DNA of 15,531 nucleotides from JBOGIG01 sp050742455 (GCA_050742455.1 JBOGIG010000062.1:1-15531); one strand, 5' to 3'. Positions 6,272 through 14,455 are shown, counted from the stretch's first letter. Made by a program: numbers and translations. The notes: generated by a model not told the origin, from the letters alone.

Positions 6272-6992
6272 GCCCACGACCCAGGGCAGCTTCAGGCAGT
6301 CCATGGGCCAACGACGAGATGACGTACTCCGCTCCGCCCTTCTCCAGTTCGGCGGCACTGAATTTGTGGCTGGCCACGCCGACGCAGATCATCCCCCCAG
6401 CATGGGCGCCGTCGGCATCGTGAGGGGTATCGCCCACCACGATGCACCGTGAGGGAGCCAGTTCCTCTCCGTAGACGAGGGACGCCTGTCGGAGCGCCGT
6501 CCTGGCCACCTCGCCCCGATCCGTCGAGTCCGATCCGTACCCGCCGCAGGCAAAGTAACGGTTCAGGTTGGCCCGGTGCAGCTTGACGTGGGCGGCAGCC
6601 TCTACATTGCCCGTCACCAGGCCCAACAACAATCCTGCCTCCAACAACTGGGGTAGGAGGTCCTCGACGCCGTCGAGGACCCGGTAATCCTTGGACTCGG
6701 CCACCGTTTTATGCAGGTGGTGGGTCCGACACTCCATCAGTCGGGCGAACTCATCGGTCTCGGGCTCCCGATCCAGCACTGCCTTGAAGGTCTGGCGTCC
6801 CACATCGGGGTCGGTCAGCCCGGTGTCGGTGAACTCCGCGATGTCGGCCGGGATGCCGTACAGCTCATCGAAGGCCAAGCGCCATGACTCCGCCCCAGCA
6901 CCACCGGTGATGATCAAGGTTCCATCTATGTCGAAGAGAACTGCCACAATGCGCTCGGACACCGGATTGATCTCCATCTCGTGGTTGGACAC
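6249..6992 (-). CDS. HAD-family phosphatase (phosphoglycolate phosphatase-like)
   Basis: A 247-residue haloacid dehalogenase-superfamily hydrolase. Motif I LFDIDGTLI has nucleophile Asp21 and acid/base Asp23. A helical cap follows (about 35-110). Motif II is GLVTGN, and motif IV IVVGDTPHD supplies the Mg-binding acids. The layout resembles phosphoglycolate phosphatase and other small phosphomonoesterases; the substrate cannot be told. It follows the GH65 gene by 27 bases on the same strand, so cotranscription is likely, and it could act on a sugar phosphate linked to that pathway. The assigned start is GTG at 6992. An ATG five codons in (6977) is equally possible because neither has a clear ribosome-binding site. 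Its last 23 bases overlap the end of the convergent STAS gene. Confidence 0.88.
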   Translation of the reverse strand: MSNHEMEINPVSERIVAVLFDIDGTLIITGGAGAESWRLAFDELYGIPADIAEFTDTGLTDPDVGRQTFKAVLDREPETDEFARLMECRTHHLHKTVAESKDYRVLDGVEDLLPQLLEAGLLLGLVTGNVEAAAHVKLHRANLNRYFACGGYGSDSTDRGEVARTALRQASLVYGEELAPSRCIVVGDTPHDADGAHAGGMICVGVASHKFSAAELEKGGAEYVISSLAHGLPEAALGRGPIRDLRP

Positions 6993-7019
6993 CGACGCCG
7001 GGTGGCGCCGGGTTAGTAC

Positions 7020-9380
7020 CTAGCGCCGCGATCGACGCCTGGCCGGGGCTCGACCCGGCGGGTAGGTCGGTTCCTCCGCCACCGCCTGCGTGGCCGGCGG
7101 TATGGCCAGGCATTGAGCCTTTCCGTCTCGTACTTCGATACGTTGCCCGTAATGCACCAATTCGAAACTGGGCCCAGCCATCAAGCTATATGAGGCCTGT
7201 TGCGGTCTCACCTCGACCCGTAATTGCGACGAACGCCACCACAGGGTGAAGGCCAGGCGCTCCATCCCTTCGGCCAGCCGGGGGTTGAAGTTCAGCTCTT
7301 CCCCGTGGTCCCGCATGCCCCCGAACCCGGCCACCAGGGCCACCCAGCTACCGGCCAGGGAGGCCAGGTGCAGGCCATCTCGCGTGTTGTGGTTGATGTC
7401 GTCGAGATCCATCAACGCCGCCTCACCCAAGTAGTCCTGGGCCGCTTGCATGAGACCCACTTCGGCTGCCATCACCGCCTGGGTGGCGGCCGACAATGAC
7501 GAATCGCGCACGGTGATCCGCTCGTAGTAGGCAAAGTTACGGGCTTTTTGCTCAGACGTGAAGGCATCACCCCGCAGGTGCATGGCCAGGACCAGGTCAG
7601 CTTGTTTGACCACTTGCTTGCGGTACAGGTCGAAGTAGGGGAAATGCAATAACAGCGGGTACCGGTCGGACCCGGTGGCGACGAAATCCCAGGCCTGATG
7701 CCTGGTAAATCCCTCGGCCTGGGGATGGACGCACAATTTGTCGTCATAGGGCACGAACATGGCCTGCGCCGCATTGCACCAAGCCGCCGTCTCCTCATCA
7801 TCCACGCCCAAGGCGGCGGCTCGGTCGGGATAGGCGTTGCACGCCTGAGCGGCCGAGGTCAGGTTGGCCTGGGCCATCAGGTTGGTATAGACGTTGTTGT
7901 CGGCCACGGCGCTGTACTCGTCGGGACCGGTGACGCCATCGATGCGAAAGCTGGCGTTGTCGTCATGATGTCCGAGCGACAGCCACAGCCGGGCCGTCTC
8001 GACCAGGAGCTCCAAGCCTTCCCCGCAGGCAAAGTCAGTGTCACCCGTCGCTCTTACGTAGCGGTTGACAGCGTCGGCCACGTCAGCGCTGACATGAAAT
8101 GCCGCCGTGCCTGCCGGCCAGTAGCTGGAGCACTCCTGTCCCCCAATGGTGCGCCACGGGAAGGCTGCCCCCTTTAGGCCCAGCTGGGCGGCCCGGTCCC
8201 GGGCCAGGCCGAGGGTGGAGTGACGCCACCTGAGGGCGTCGGCCGCAGCCCGGGGAGTGGTGTAGGTCAGCACGGGAAGTACGAAGGTCTCCGTGTCCCA
8301 AAATGAGTGGCCGTCATAGCCTGGACCGGTAAGTCCCTTGGCTCCGATACCACGACCCTCGGACCTGGCCCCGGCCTGAAGCACGTGGAACAGACCAAAA
8401 CGCACCGCCTGCTGGACTTCGGGATCGCCGTCCAATTCGACATCAGCCCCGGCCCAGAATTCATCGAGCCGGCGGCGCTGAGCGGCCGCCAAGCCGTCCC
8501 AGCCGGTTTGCAAGGCCCCGGTCAGGGCGGCCGACACCTGGTCTCGCACGGCCGGCAGGGATCTCTGGGCCGACCAGCCGTAGGACAAGAATTTGGTCAA
8601 ACAAATCGATTGCCCAACGTCCAGGTTCGACACCACACTGATCCGGGCCACATCGGCAGAGACCTCAGATGACACCTGGGCATTCCCCGGCGCATCCACC
8701 ATGTGATCCATGGTGGCTCCGATAAGCAATCCGCTGGACTTGGTCCGATGGACCAGCAGTGCTCGGGCGTCCTGGCCGGAAAATTCTTCCGACACCAGCG
8801 GTGATTCCAACACCGCGGCCACCCGGGGATCACTGCTCGGCCGAGGGAGGACCTCGTTGGCCACCAGCTCGGACTGGATGACCAGTCGGACGGAACTGTC
8901 CAGCGGGGTCACCTCGTAGCGGATTGCGGCCACGGCCCTTTGGGCCAATGAGACGATCCGAGTCGATTTTACCCTGACAGCCTGGCCGGCCGGAGTCTCC
9001 CACTCCACCTCGCGCACCAGGGTGCCGGCTCGCATGTCGAGAACCTGCTGGTGCGAGCGCAGCCGGCCGTAGCGCACGTCGAATGGCTCATCGTCCACCA
9101 GCAGCCTTATCAGCTTGCCGTTTGTGACATTGATCAGGGTCTGGCCCGACTCGGGAAAGCCATAGCCCGCTTCGGCGTAAGGAAGGGGTCGGGATTCCCA
9201 AAACGAGCTCAGATAGGTGCCCGGCAGGCCGTGGGGCTCGCCCTCGTCGAGATTGCCCCTCATCCCAATGTGGCCATTGGAAAGGGCGAAGACCGACTCG
9301 GTCTGGGCCAGGACATCCAAGTCCAGCGTCGTCGCTCTCACGCACCAGGGTTCCACCGGGAAAGACGGGTGATCGATCAT
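7020..9380 (-). CDS. glycoside hydrolase family 65 disaccharide phosphorylase (trehalose/maltose/kojibiose type)
   Basis: A 786-residue GH65 inverting phosphorylase, which splits an alpha-glucosyl disaccharide with phosphate to beta-glucose-1-phosphate and glucose. N-terminal beta-sandwich domain (about 1-275) begins with LSNGHIGMRGNLDEG. The (alpha/alpha)6 barrel follows, with GHSFWDTETFVLP and FPWRTIGGQE. The general acid is Glu488 in DGVTGPDEYS, equivalent to Glu487 of Lactobacillus maltose phosphorylase. The phosphate-site region RDSSLSAAT and DGLHLASLAG is present, then a C-terminal beta-sheet domain. The beta-PGM gene immediately upstream (31-base gap) would convert its product to glucose-6-phosphate, like the mycobacterial Rv3401/Rv3400 pair. 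Specificity among trehalose, maltose, kojibiose and nigerose cannot be settled by eye. No signal peptide, so cytosolic. The Arg-rich C terminus (APARRRSRR) is unusual. No transporter or regulator gene lies next to it. Confidence 0.93.
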   Translation of the reverse strand: MIDHPSFPVEPWCVRATTLDLDVLAQTESVFALSNGHIGMRGNLDEGEPHGLPGTYLSSFWESRPLPYAEAGYGFPESGQTLINVTNGKLIRLLVDDEPFDVRYGRLRSHQQVLDMRAGTLVREVEWETPAGQAVRVKSTRIVSLAQRAVAAIRYEVTPLDSSVRLVIQSELVANEVLPRPSSDPRVAAVLESPLVSEEFSGQDARALLVHRTKSSGLLIGATMDHMVDAPGNAQVSSEVSADVARISVVSNLDVGQSICLTKFLSYGWSAQRSLPAVRDQVSAALTGALQTGWDGLAAAQRRRLDEFWAGADVELDGDPEVQQAVRFGLFHVLQAGARSEGRGIGAKGLTGPGYDGHSFWDTETFVLPVLTYTTPRAAADALRWRHSTLGLARDRAAQLGLKGAAFPWRTIGGQECSSYWPAGTAAFHVSADVADAVNRYVRATGDTDFACGEGLELLVETARLWLSLGHHDDNASFRIDGVTGPDEYSAVADNNVYTNLMAQANLTSAAQACNAYPDRAAALGVDDEETAAWCNAAQAMFVPYDDKLCVHPQAEGFTRHQAWDFVATGSDRYPLLLHFPYFDLYRKQVVKQADLVLAMHLRGDAFTSEQKARNFAYYERITVRDSSLSAATQAVMAAEVGLMQAAQDYLGEAALMDLDDINHNTRDGLHLASLAGSWVALVAGFGGMRDHGEELNFNPRLAEGMERLAFTLWWRSSQLRVEVRPQQASYSLMAGPSFELVHYGQRIEVRDGKAQCLAIPPATQAVAEEPTYPPGRAPARRRSRR

Positions 9381-9411
9381 CGATAGAACGTCACCGTGTA
9401 CAGGCCGTGAC

Positions 9412-10200
9412 TCACGGCTCGACCATCAGCTTGGCCAGGTCATCCACCACAACATCGGCCCCATGCGACTCCAGCTGTTCGGCCTGGCCCACTCGGTCCA
9501 CTCCCACCACCCAGCCAAAACCGCCGGCCCGGCCTGCCTCGACTCCGGCGATGGCATCCTCGAACACCGCCGCCGCCTGGGGGTCCACACCCAGCCGTGA
9601 CGCCGCTGCCAGGAAGGTGTCAGGGGCGGGCTTGCCGTCCAATCCCGCCTCCTTGGCTACCAACCCGTCGATGCGGACATCGAAGAAGTGCTCTAGCTGA
9701 ACGGCTTCGAGCACATCTTGGCAGTTGGTGCTCGAGGACACCACGGCCGTGACCAAGCCGGCCCGACGAACGGCCTGGAGGTAGGCCACCGAACCCTGGT
9801 AGGGCTTCACCCCCTCAGTCCGAATGAGCCTGAGCACTATCTCGTTCTTGGCTTGGCCCAACCCGCGGATCGTGTTGGTTCCCGCCCGGTCGTCGGGTTG
9901 GCCCAGGGGTAGATCGATGTGGCGCGAGCCCAGGAATGACGACGTTCCGTCGTCGCGGGGTTTGCCGTCCACGTAGGTGTCGTAGTCGTCATGCTCGTCG
10001 AAGGGGACGAACTCCTCCCCCTCCTGGGCAGCCCTTTGCTCCAGGAAAGCATCGAACATCTCCTTCCAGGCCGCGGCGTGCACCACCGCTGTTCGGGTCA
10101 CCACGCCGTCCAGGTCGAAGAGGCAGGCCCTGATGTCCTCGGGCAATCCCAACGACCCGGCCCCGCTCTGACCCAACCGTCCAGTCGGGATCCGAGTCAT
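9412..10200 (-). CDS. beta-phosphoglucomutase (HAD superfamily)
   Basis: A 262-residue HAD enzyme converting beta-glucose-1-phosphate to glucose-6-phosphate through a phospho-Asp and a glucose-1,6-bisphosphate intermediate. Motif I LFDLDGVVT has nucleophile Asp29 and acid/base Asp31, the paired Asp expected of a mutase. The long cap contains DTYVDGKPRDDG, then SSFLGSRHIDLP. Motif II is VVSSSTNC, motif III is GKPAPDTF with the Lys, and motif IV is VFEDAIAGVEAG. The cap and overall length match actinobacterial homologues such as Rv3400 better than the short Lactococcus PgmB. It lies 31 bases upstream of the GH65 gene, whose product is its substrate. The start is approximate: residues before about 20 are poorly conserved, and the ATG follows a GC-rich stretch without a clear ribosome-binding site. 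Confidence 0.93.
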   Translation of the reverse strand: MTRIPTGRLGQSGAGSLGLPEDIRACLFDLDGVVTRTAVVHAAAWKEMFDAFLEQRAAQEGEEFVPFDEHDDYDTYVDGKPRDDGTSSFLGSRHIDLPLGQPDDRAGTNTIRGLGQAKNEIVLRLIRTEGVKPYQGSVAYLQAVRRAGLVTAVVSSSTNCQDVLEAVQLEHFFDVRIDGLVAKEAGLDGKPAPDTFLAAASRLGVDPQAAAVFEDAIAGVEAGRAGGFGWVVGVDRVGQAEQLESHGADVVVDDLAKLMVEP

Positions 10201-10237
10201 CCCGGGCCGGCCTGGGCCGCTTGGGGCAGAAGGTCGC

Positions 10238-10435
10238 TCATATGTGGTGAACTACCCACTCGATCCCCTGAAAAGCCCGATAGCCGAGATACACGGTCGA
10301 AGCCGCGATCACGAACTTGAAGTGCCAGGGCACCTTGCGGGGGGGCGCAATAACCCGGCCACAACCAGGGCACTGACCCCGACCCCCGATTTGATCCGGC
10401 TCGTGAAATGCGGCGCAATCCTCACACCAGGGCAT
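10238..10435 (-). CDS. small zinc-ribbon membrane protein of unknown function
   Basis: A 65-residue protein with two CxxC knuckles, Cys4/Cys7 (CEDC) and Cys22/Cys25 (CPGC), spaced as a zinc ribbon. A Pro/Lys/Arg hinge (PPRKVPWHF) follows, then one hydrophobic segment (about 40-62, KFVIAASTVYLGYRAFQGIEW). It is probably a single-pass protein with the zinc ribbon in the cytosol, judged by the positive residues before the membrane segment. Short zinc-ribbon plus membrane-helix proteins of this kind occur in Acidimicrobiia and other actinobacteria without known function. It ends 37 bases before the beta-PGM start and could be cotranscribed with it. Two well-formed CxxC pairs plus a membrane helix make it real rather than a chance reading frame. 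Confidence 0.75.
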   Translation of the reverse strand: MPWCEDCAAFHEPDQIGGRGQCPGCGRVIAPPRKVPWHFKFVIAASTVYLGYRAFQGIEWVVHHI

Positions 10436-10454
10436 GTCGATGCCCGCTCATGGC

Positions 10455-10477
10455 CGGCGGGGTATGTTCCCCCGCCG
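10455..10477. terminator. GC-rich hairpin between the SpoIIE phosphatase and zinc-ribbon genes
   Basis: CGGCGGGG and CCCCGCCG form a perfect 8-bp stem around a 7-base loop, in the 66-base gap that follows the phosphatase stop on the minus strand. No T run follows. It may end the der-phosphatase transcript or be a processing or attenuation structure ahead of the zinc-ribbon/sugar operon. Confidence 0.4.
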
Positions 10478-10501
10478 CTGCCTCCCGTACATACCTCCCG
10501 G

Positions 10502-11632
10502 TCATACCTTCCTTATAGCCAAGATCGCCACGTCGTCCCCCAGGGGCTCGGAAGCGAAGTCCGATGCCGCCTCCAACAGCGTCTTGCACAGGGTCTGGGT
10601 ATCCTGGCCCGGCTCCCGCCTCAGGATCCCTGCCACCCGGTCTTCCCCGAAAAGCTGTTCGCCCGCCCGGGCCTCCGCCAACCCGTCGGTGTAGAGCAAC
10701 AGCGTGTCGCCTGACTTCATAGGCACTTCCCGGCTGGTGTAGGTGGCCTTGGGATCCAGCGTCAACAACGGGCCGGTTGAGCGGAGGGGCTGCAGTTGGG
10801 AGTCATGGGCCAGCCAGGCGGCCGGGTGTCCGGCCGAGGCAAAGCGAAGGGTACCGGCAGCCTGATCGAAAACCACAGCACAAAGTGACACGAGTTCCTC
10901 ATTGCGGGCCTGGGCCGAGAACAATAAGTTCAGCTCCTCTAGGGCCTGGGCGGGGTCCCGGTACTGCTTGAGGAACACCCGCAGGAGGTACTTGACCTGA
11001 AAGGCGGTGATCGAGGGCTCGATCCCATGACCGGTCACGTCTCCGATCACCACGGCCAGGCGAGAAGGCGAGGTGGGATACAGGTCATAGAAGTCCCCCG
11101 CCATGGCTCCGGTGCCGGGCTGGTAGACGTGGCCTACCTCGAAGCCTTCGAAGGCAGGCAGGTCCGCCGGGGCCAGGCGGGCCGACCACCGCAGGGGCGC
11201 CAATTCCTCCTGGGCCAGCACCTCCTCGGCCCGGCGCTCCAGCAGCGAGCGCTGCTCGGCCAAGCGGGCCGCGGCGAGGAATCGGGGTCCATAGCGAAGC
11301 GAGATGGCAACGGGGCCGAGGATGAACAAGAAGGGGATCTCGAGCAGGTAGTTGCCCAAAAAGGCCGTGGTGAGCGAGCTGACGCCCAAGATGCCGTAGA
11401 GGAGGGTCGTGTGCAGTTCCTTGTCGTAGGCCGAGCGGGCCAGGACCAGGGCGTCCTCATTCCCCCCGTTCTCGGCAACTTCCTTGCTCAGGCGTCGAAG
11501 GGCCCGCATCAGGCGGCGACACGACCTTCCCCACACCCAACTTGCCACAAAGCAGGCTGCGGCCACTATCGCCAGGACCGGGCGGTGAAGATGAATATGG
11601 GAGATCAACGACCCCCATAGCACTGGCGTCAT
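10502..11632 (-). CDS. membrane-anchored SpoIIE/PP2C-type serine phosphatase
   Basis: A 376-residue protein with three predicted membrane segments (about 18-35, 76-96 and 97-113), a charged helix at 118-146 likely forming a coiled-coil signalling linker, and a SpoIIE phosphatase domain (about 150-376). Metal-binding and core motifs are intact: AGDFYDLY (Asp180), IGDVTGHGI (Asp198), FASAGHPAAWL, LLYTDGLAEAR (Asp316) and LGDDVAILAI (Asp366/367). It should dephosphorylate a STAS-domain antagonist at the membrane. The N-terminal region matches no sensor domain I know, so the signal is unknown. It follows der by 43 bases on the same strand and may be cotranscribed, though a bulged hairpin lies in the gap. 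The STAS protein at 5750 is a candidate substrate. No clear ribosome-binding site precedes the ATG. Confidence 0.92.
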   Translation of the reverse strand: MTPVLWGSLISHIHLHRPVLAIVAAACFVASWVWGRSCRRLMRALRRLSKEVAENGGNEDALVLARSAYDKELHTTLLYGILGVSSLTTAFLGNYLLEIPFLFILGPVAISLRYGPRFLAAARLAEQRSLLERRAEEVLAQEELAPLRWSARLAPADLPAFEGFEVGHVYQPGTGAMAGDFYDLYPTSPSRLAVVIGDVTGHGIEPSITAFQVKYLLRVFLKQYRDPAQALEELNLLFSAQARNEELVSLCAVVFDQAAGTLRFASAGHPAAWLAHDSQLQPLRSTGPLLTLDPKATYTSREVPMKSGDTLLLYTDGLAEARAGEQLFGEDRVAGILRREPGQDTQTLCKTLLEAASDFASEPLGDDVAILAIRKV

Positions 11633-11643
11633 CGCGCCGGCTC

Positions 11644-11673
11644 CGGGCGACGGAAAAAGCTTCGTCCCGCCCG
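11644..11673 (-). other. bulged hairpin in the der / phosphatase gap
   Basis: CGGGC-GACG pairs with CGTC-CC-GCCCG (9 bp with a 2-base bulge). On the minus strand it comes 2 bases after the der stop. A run of five T falls in the loop rather than after the stem, so it is not a standard terminator. It may partly separate der from the phosphatase gene. Confidence 0.3.
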
Positions 11674-11675
11674 CA

Positions 11676-13010
11676 TCACTGGGATCGCCTCCGGATCCTC
11701 ATCTTGATGGCGGTGGGACCGAAGTCGAAGTACTCCCTCAACTTGCGCTCTATGTAGCGGACATAGGGAGCGGGCAGGGGTCGGGAGGTGAACAGGGTGA
11801 ACGTCGGGGGTTCGGCAGCGCCCTGAACGGCGTAGAGGATCCTTGACTTGGGCGCAGGGTGTGCGGCCTGGGCCGCACTTATCACCCGATTCAGCTCGGC
11901 AGTGGGCACCCTTCTCATGTACGCCTCGATCGAGCGGTCCAGCGCAGGCAGAAGCTTGTGCACCCCCAGCCCGGTCTTGGCGCTGATCTTGAGTATCGGG
12001 GCGTAGCCGAGGAAAGCCAGGCGGTCCTCGACGTCGACCAGCACGTCGGCCCTTTGCTCGGAGGAGAGCATTTCCCACTTGTTGAGGATCAGGACCACGG
12101 GACTGCCGGCGGCATCGATGCGCTCGGCCAGCCGCTGGTCCTGGTGGGTGACCCCCGATGTGGCGTCGATGAGCAGGAGGGCCACGTCAGCTCGATCGAT
12201 GGATTGCAAGGCTCGCACCATGGAGTAGTACTCGGCCCCATCCCCGACCCGGGACTTGCGCCTCATGCCCGCTGTGTCGATGAATCGAAGGGAGCCGTCG
12301 TCGGTTTCCAGCACGGTGTCGATCGAATCCCGCGTGGTCCCTCCGGCATCGTGGACCACCGACCTGTTCTCGCCGATCAGCCGGTTGAACAGGGTGGACT
12401 TGCCCACGTTGGGCCGTCCCACGATGGCCACCGACGGGCACTTGGCCTCGGGCGTGAGCCCCTCGGACCGCTCGGGCTGGGGTTGGCCCGGGGGCAGGGC
12501 GGCCACCAGGGCATCGAGGAAGTCTCCGGCGCCCCTGCCGTGTAGGGCGCTGATCATGTGGGCGTCACCCAAGCCGAGCCGCGAAAAGCCCCAGGCATCG
12601 GCTTCGCGCTTGGCCGAGTCGACTTTGTTGGCCACGGCCATTACCGGACGCCCTGACCGGCGCAGGATGCGAGCCACATCCTCGTCCTCACCGGTGATGC
12701 CGACCATGGCATCGAGGACCATGACAACGACATCGGCATCGGCAATGGCCTGACGGGCCTGGGCGCTGACCTGGGCCTCCAGATCGTCGCCCGAAGCCAA
12801 CCAACCACCGGTATCGACCAGGTTGAAGGGGACCCCGTTCCACTCGGCGGCCATCACGTTACGGTCCCGAGTCACACCGGGCCGGCCCTCCACTATGGCC
12901 ACCCGGCGACCCACGATTCGATTGAACAGTTCGGACTTGCCCACGTTGGGTCGACCCACGATTGCCACCACAGGGTGATCGGCAAAGCCTTTCGCCTCCC
13001 CGGAAATCAC
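11676..13010 (-). CDS. der: ribosome-assembly GTPase Der (EngA)
   Basis: A 444-residue protein with the tandem GTPase layout unique to Der, which acts in late 50S subunit maturation. First G domain: P-loop GRPNVGKS at 19-26, DTGG switch II, NKVD. Second G domain: P-loop GRPNVGKS at 198-205, FIDTAGMRRKSRV switch II, and ISAKTG. A C-terminal KH-like domain (about 350-440) ends in GPTAIKMRIRRR. In the second G domain the G4 motif reads NKWE rather than the usual NKWD. The gene begins with GTG at 13010, and GTGA overlaps the stop of the DUF512 gene by 4 bases, so translation is probably coupled. A GTG start fits, as the P-loop begins at the expected distance. Housekeeping gene; the call is firm. 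Confidence 0.98.
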   Translation of the reverse strand: MISGEAKGFADHPVVAIVGRPNVGKSELFNRIVGRRVAIVEGRPGVTRDRNVMAAEWNGVPFNLVDTGGWLASGDDLEAQVSAQARQAIADADVVVMVLDAMVGITGEDEDVARILRRSGRPVMAVANKVDSAKREADAWGFSRLGLGDAHMISALHGRGAGDFLDALVAALPPGQPQPERSEGLTPEAKCPSVAIVGRPNVGKSTLFNRLIGENRSVVHDAGGTTRDSIDTVLETDDGSLRFIDTAGMRRKSRVGDGAEYYSMVRALQSIDRADVALLLIDATSGVTHQDQRLAERIDAAGSPVVLILNKWEMLSSEQRADVLVDVEDRLAFLGYAPILKISAKTGLGVHKLLPALDRSIEAYMRRVPTAELNRVISAAQAAHPAPKSRILYAVQGAAEPPTFTLFTSRPLPAPYVRYIERKLREYFDFGPTAIKMRIRRRSQ

Positions 13011-14449
13011 GACGCAAACTCCAGAGCCCGGCGAAGCGAAAGTCCATCGGCGGGGATGATCTCAACCGGTCGGGGCAGGTGGGCCGGCGTGAGGCCGTCA
13101 AGGAACCGGCCCTCGGACAAACAGACGTCAGGCAGAAGGTACCGGTGGCCCTCAGGCTCCGCGCCGAGCACCCGTATCAGGTCCGAGCCAACCATCAGTC
13201 CGCTCACCCCGATGTTGCCACCGAAGAACTTGTTGTCCACCACTACCAACCTCAGATCGGGATGGCCCACCTCGGCCAACAATGGGCGGAGCACAGCTGC
13301 TCCGTAAGCTCCAGTGACGATACCCACCGGAGCCGAACGGGCCGCACGCCAGACCACCGGTTGGGCCACCGGACCGACAGTGGACTCCTCACCGACAGTA
13401 GCCACGGGGGCGGCGGTGGCGGCGCAAGCGACAGCGGCATCGCTTGAGGTCCTGGGGGCCCGGTAACCCTGCGCCGGTGCGCCGTCCACCCAGTTGAAGA
13501 AGCCCTCCTTCTTCCCCCACGCCTTGCCGGCGTCCCCCCGGAAGGCCGCCTCGAAGGCTCGGGCCATGCCGATGCCATTCTCATGCTGGGGGAATCCCTC
13601 GTAAGTTCCAGCTTCTGGAAACGCCCTGTGGGCCATCAGGTAGTACTCGTCGGCGGCAAAGATCATCCGATGCCCCAGAGCGGATTCGAACAAGGTCTGC
13701 CACTCCGCCACGGCATCCACGACGGCTTCGGCCTCGGCTTGGCTATGTGGCCTCATGGCCACTTCTTTTGAGTAGTCGCTGATGCCGAGGGGGACGGCAG
13801 CCACGCTGGCCAATCCGGGATACTCGTCCAAGATTCCGGCCAGGGTGTCATGCAGGACAGCTCCGTCGTTTACTCCGGGGCAGATGACCAGCTGGCCATG
13901 AACCTCGATCCCGGATTGGAGCAGGGCACGGAGCCAGCGCAGGCTGGTTGCCCCCCGCTTGTTACGCAGCATGTGGGAGCGAAGGGTGGGGTTGGTGGAG
14001 TGAATGCTGACGAAGAGCGGCGACAGCCCTTCGGTTATGACCCGCTCTAGGTCTATTTCGGTGAATCTGGTGAGAGTGGTGAAATTGCCGTACAGGAAGG
14101 ACAGGCGATAGTCGTCGTCCTTGAGGTAAAGGCTTGGTCTCATGCCAGGGGGCAACTGGTAGATGAAGCAGAATTCGCAATGGTTGTCGCAGGTTCGGAT
14201 TTGGTCGAATACGGCCGATGACACCTCGATGCCAAGCGGCTGGCCCTCGGTCTTTTCGACAATGGCGCCGATATGGAGCCCACCCCGGTTCAACTCCAGC
14301 TCCAGGTAGGCCTCGTCGGCCAGGAGCCGGTATTGGATGACATCTCGGGGGACTCGGCCGTTCATGGCAACGATCTCGTCGCCCGGAGCGATGCCGGCCC
14401 GATCAGCCGGAGAAGCGTCCTCAACGGCCACTACCCGGGGCAGCGACAT
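13007..14449 (-). CDS. DUF512 family protein: PDZ domain plus radical-SAM-like Fe-S domain
   Basis: A 480-residue protein of unknown function from a widespread family. The N-terminal PDZ-like domain (about 4-60) includes SPADRAGIAPGDEIVAMNG. A radical-SAM-like core follows, with cysteines Cys87, Cys91 and Cys94 in TCDNHCEFCF, the CX3CX2C pattern that binds a 4Fe-4S cluster. The barrel continues through LYGNFTTLTRF, PLFVSIHSTNP and GQLVICPGVNDG. The C-terminal DUF512 region starts near residue 375 (GIVTGAYGAAVLRPLL). Between them lies an Ala/Thr/Val-rich stretch (about 330-372) that looks like a flexible insertion. The gene overlaps der by 4 bases; the pairing with der suggests a link to ribosome or RNA metabolism but is not proof. 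A TATCCT -10 lies 6 bases before the ATG, so translation is probably leaderless. Family and cysteine motif are certain; the reaction is unknown. Confidence 0.92.
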   Translation of the reverse strand: MSLPRVVAVEDASPADRAGIAPGDEIVAMNGRVPRDVIQYRLLADEAYLELELNRGGLHIGAIVEKTEGQPLGIEVSSAVFDQIRTCDNHCEFCFIYQLPPGMRPSLYLKDDDYRLSFLYGNFTTLTRFTEIDLERVITEGLSPLFVSIHSTNPTLRSHMLRNKRGATSLRWLRALLQSGIEVHGQLVICPGVNDGAVLHDTLAGILDEYPGLASVAAVPLGISDYSKEVAMRPHSQAEAEAVVDAVAEWQTLFESALGHRMIFAADEYYLMAHRAFPEAGTYEGFPQHENGIGMARAFEAAFRGDAGKAWGKKEGFFNWVDGAPAQGYRAPRTSSDAAVACAATAAPVATVGEESTVGPVAQPVVWRAARSAPVGIVTGAYGAAVLRPLLAEVGHPDLRLVVVDNKFFGGNIGVSGLMVGSDLIRVLGAEPEGHRYLLPDVCLSEGRFLDGLTPAHLPRPVEIIPADGLSLRRALEFAS

Positions 14450-14455
14450 GACTAC

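Noticed and set aside
10197..10418. Alternative frame overlapping the zinc-ribbon gene
   Set aside because: The other frame encodes two CxxC pairs and a membrane helix, while this one shows only Gly/Ser/Arg-rich sequence and would run into the beta-PGM start.
11859..12545. Long plus-strand frames inside der
   Set aside because: Antisense to conserved GTPase motifs, with His/Gly-rich composition typical of high-GC shadow frames.
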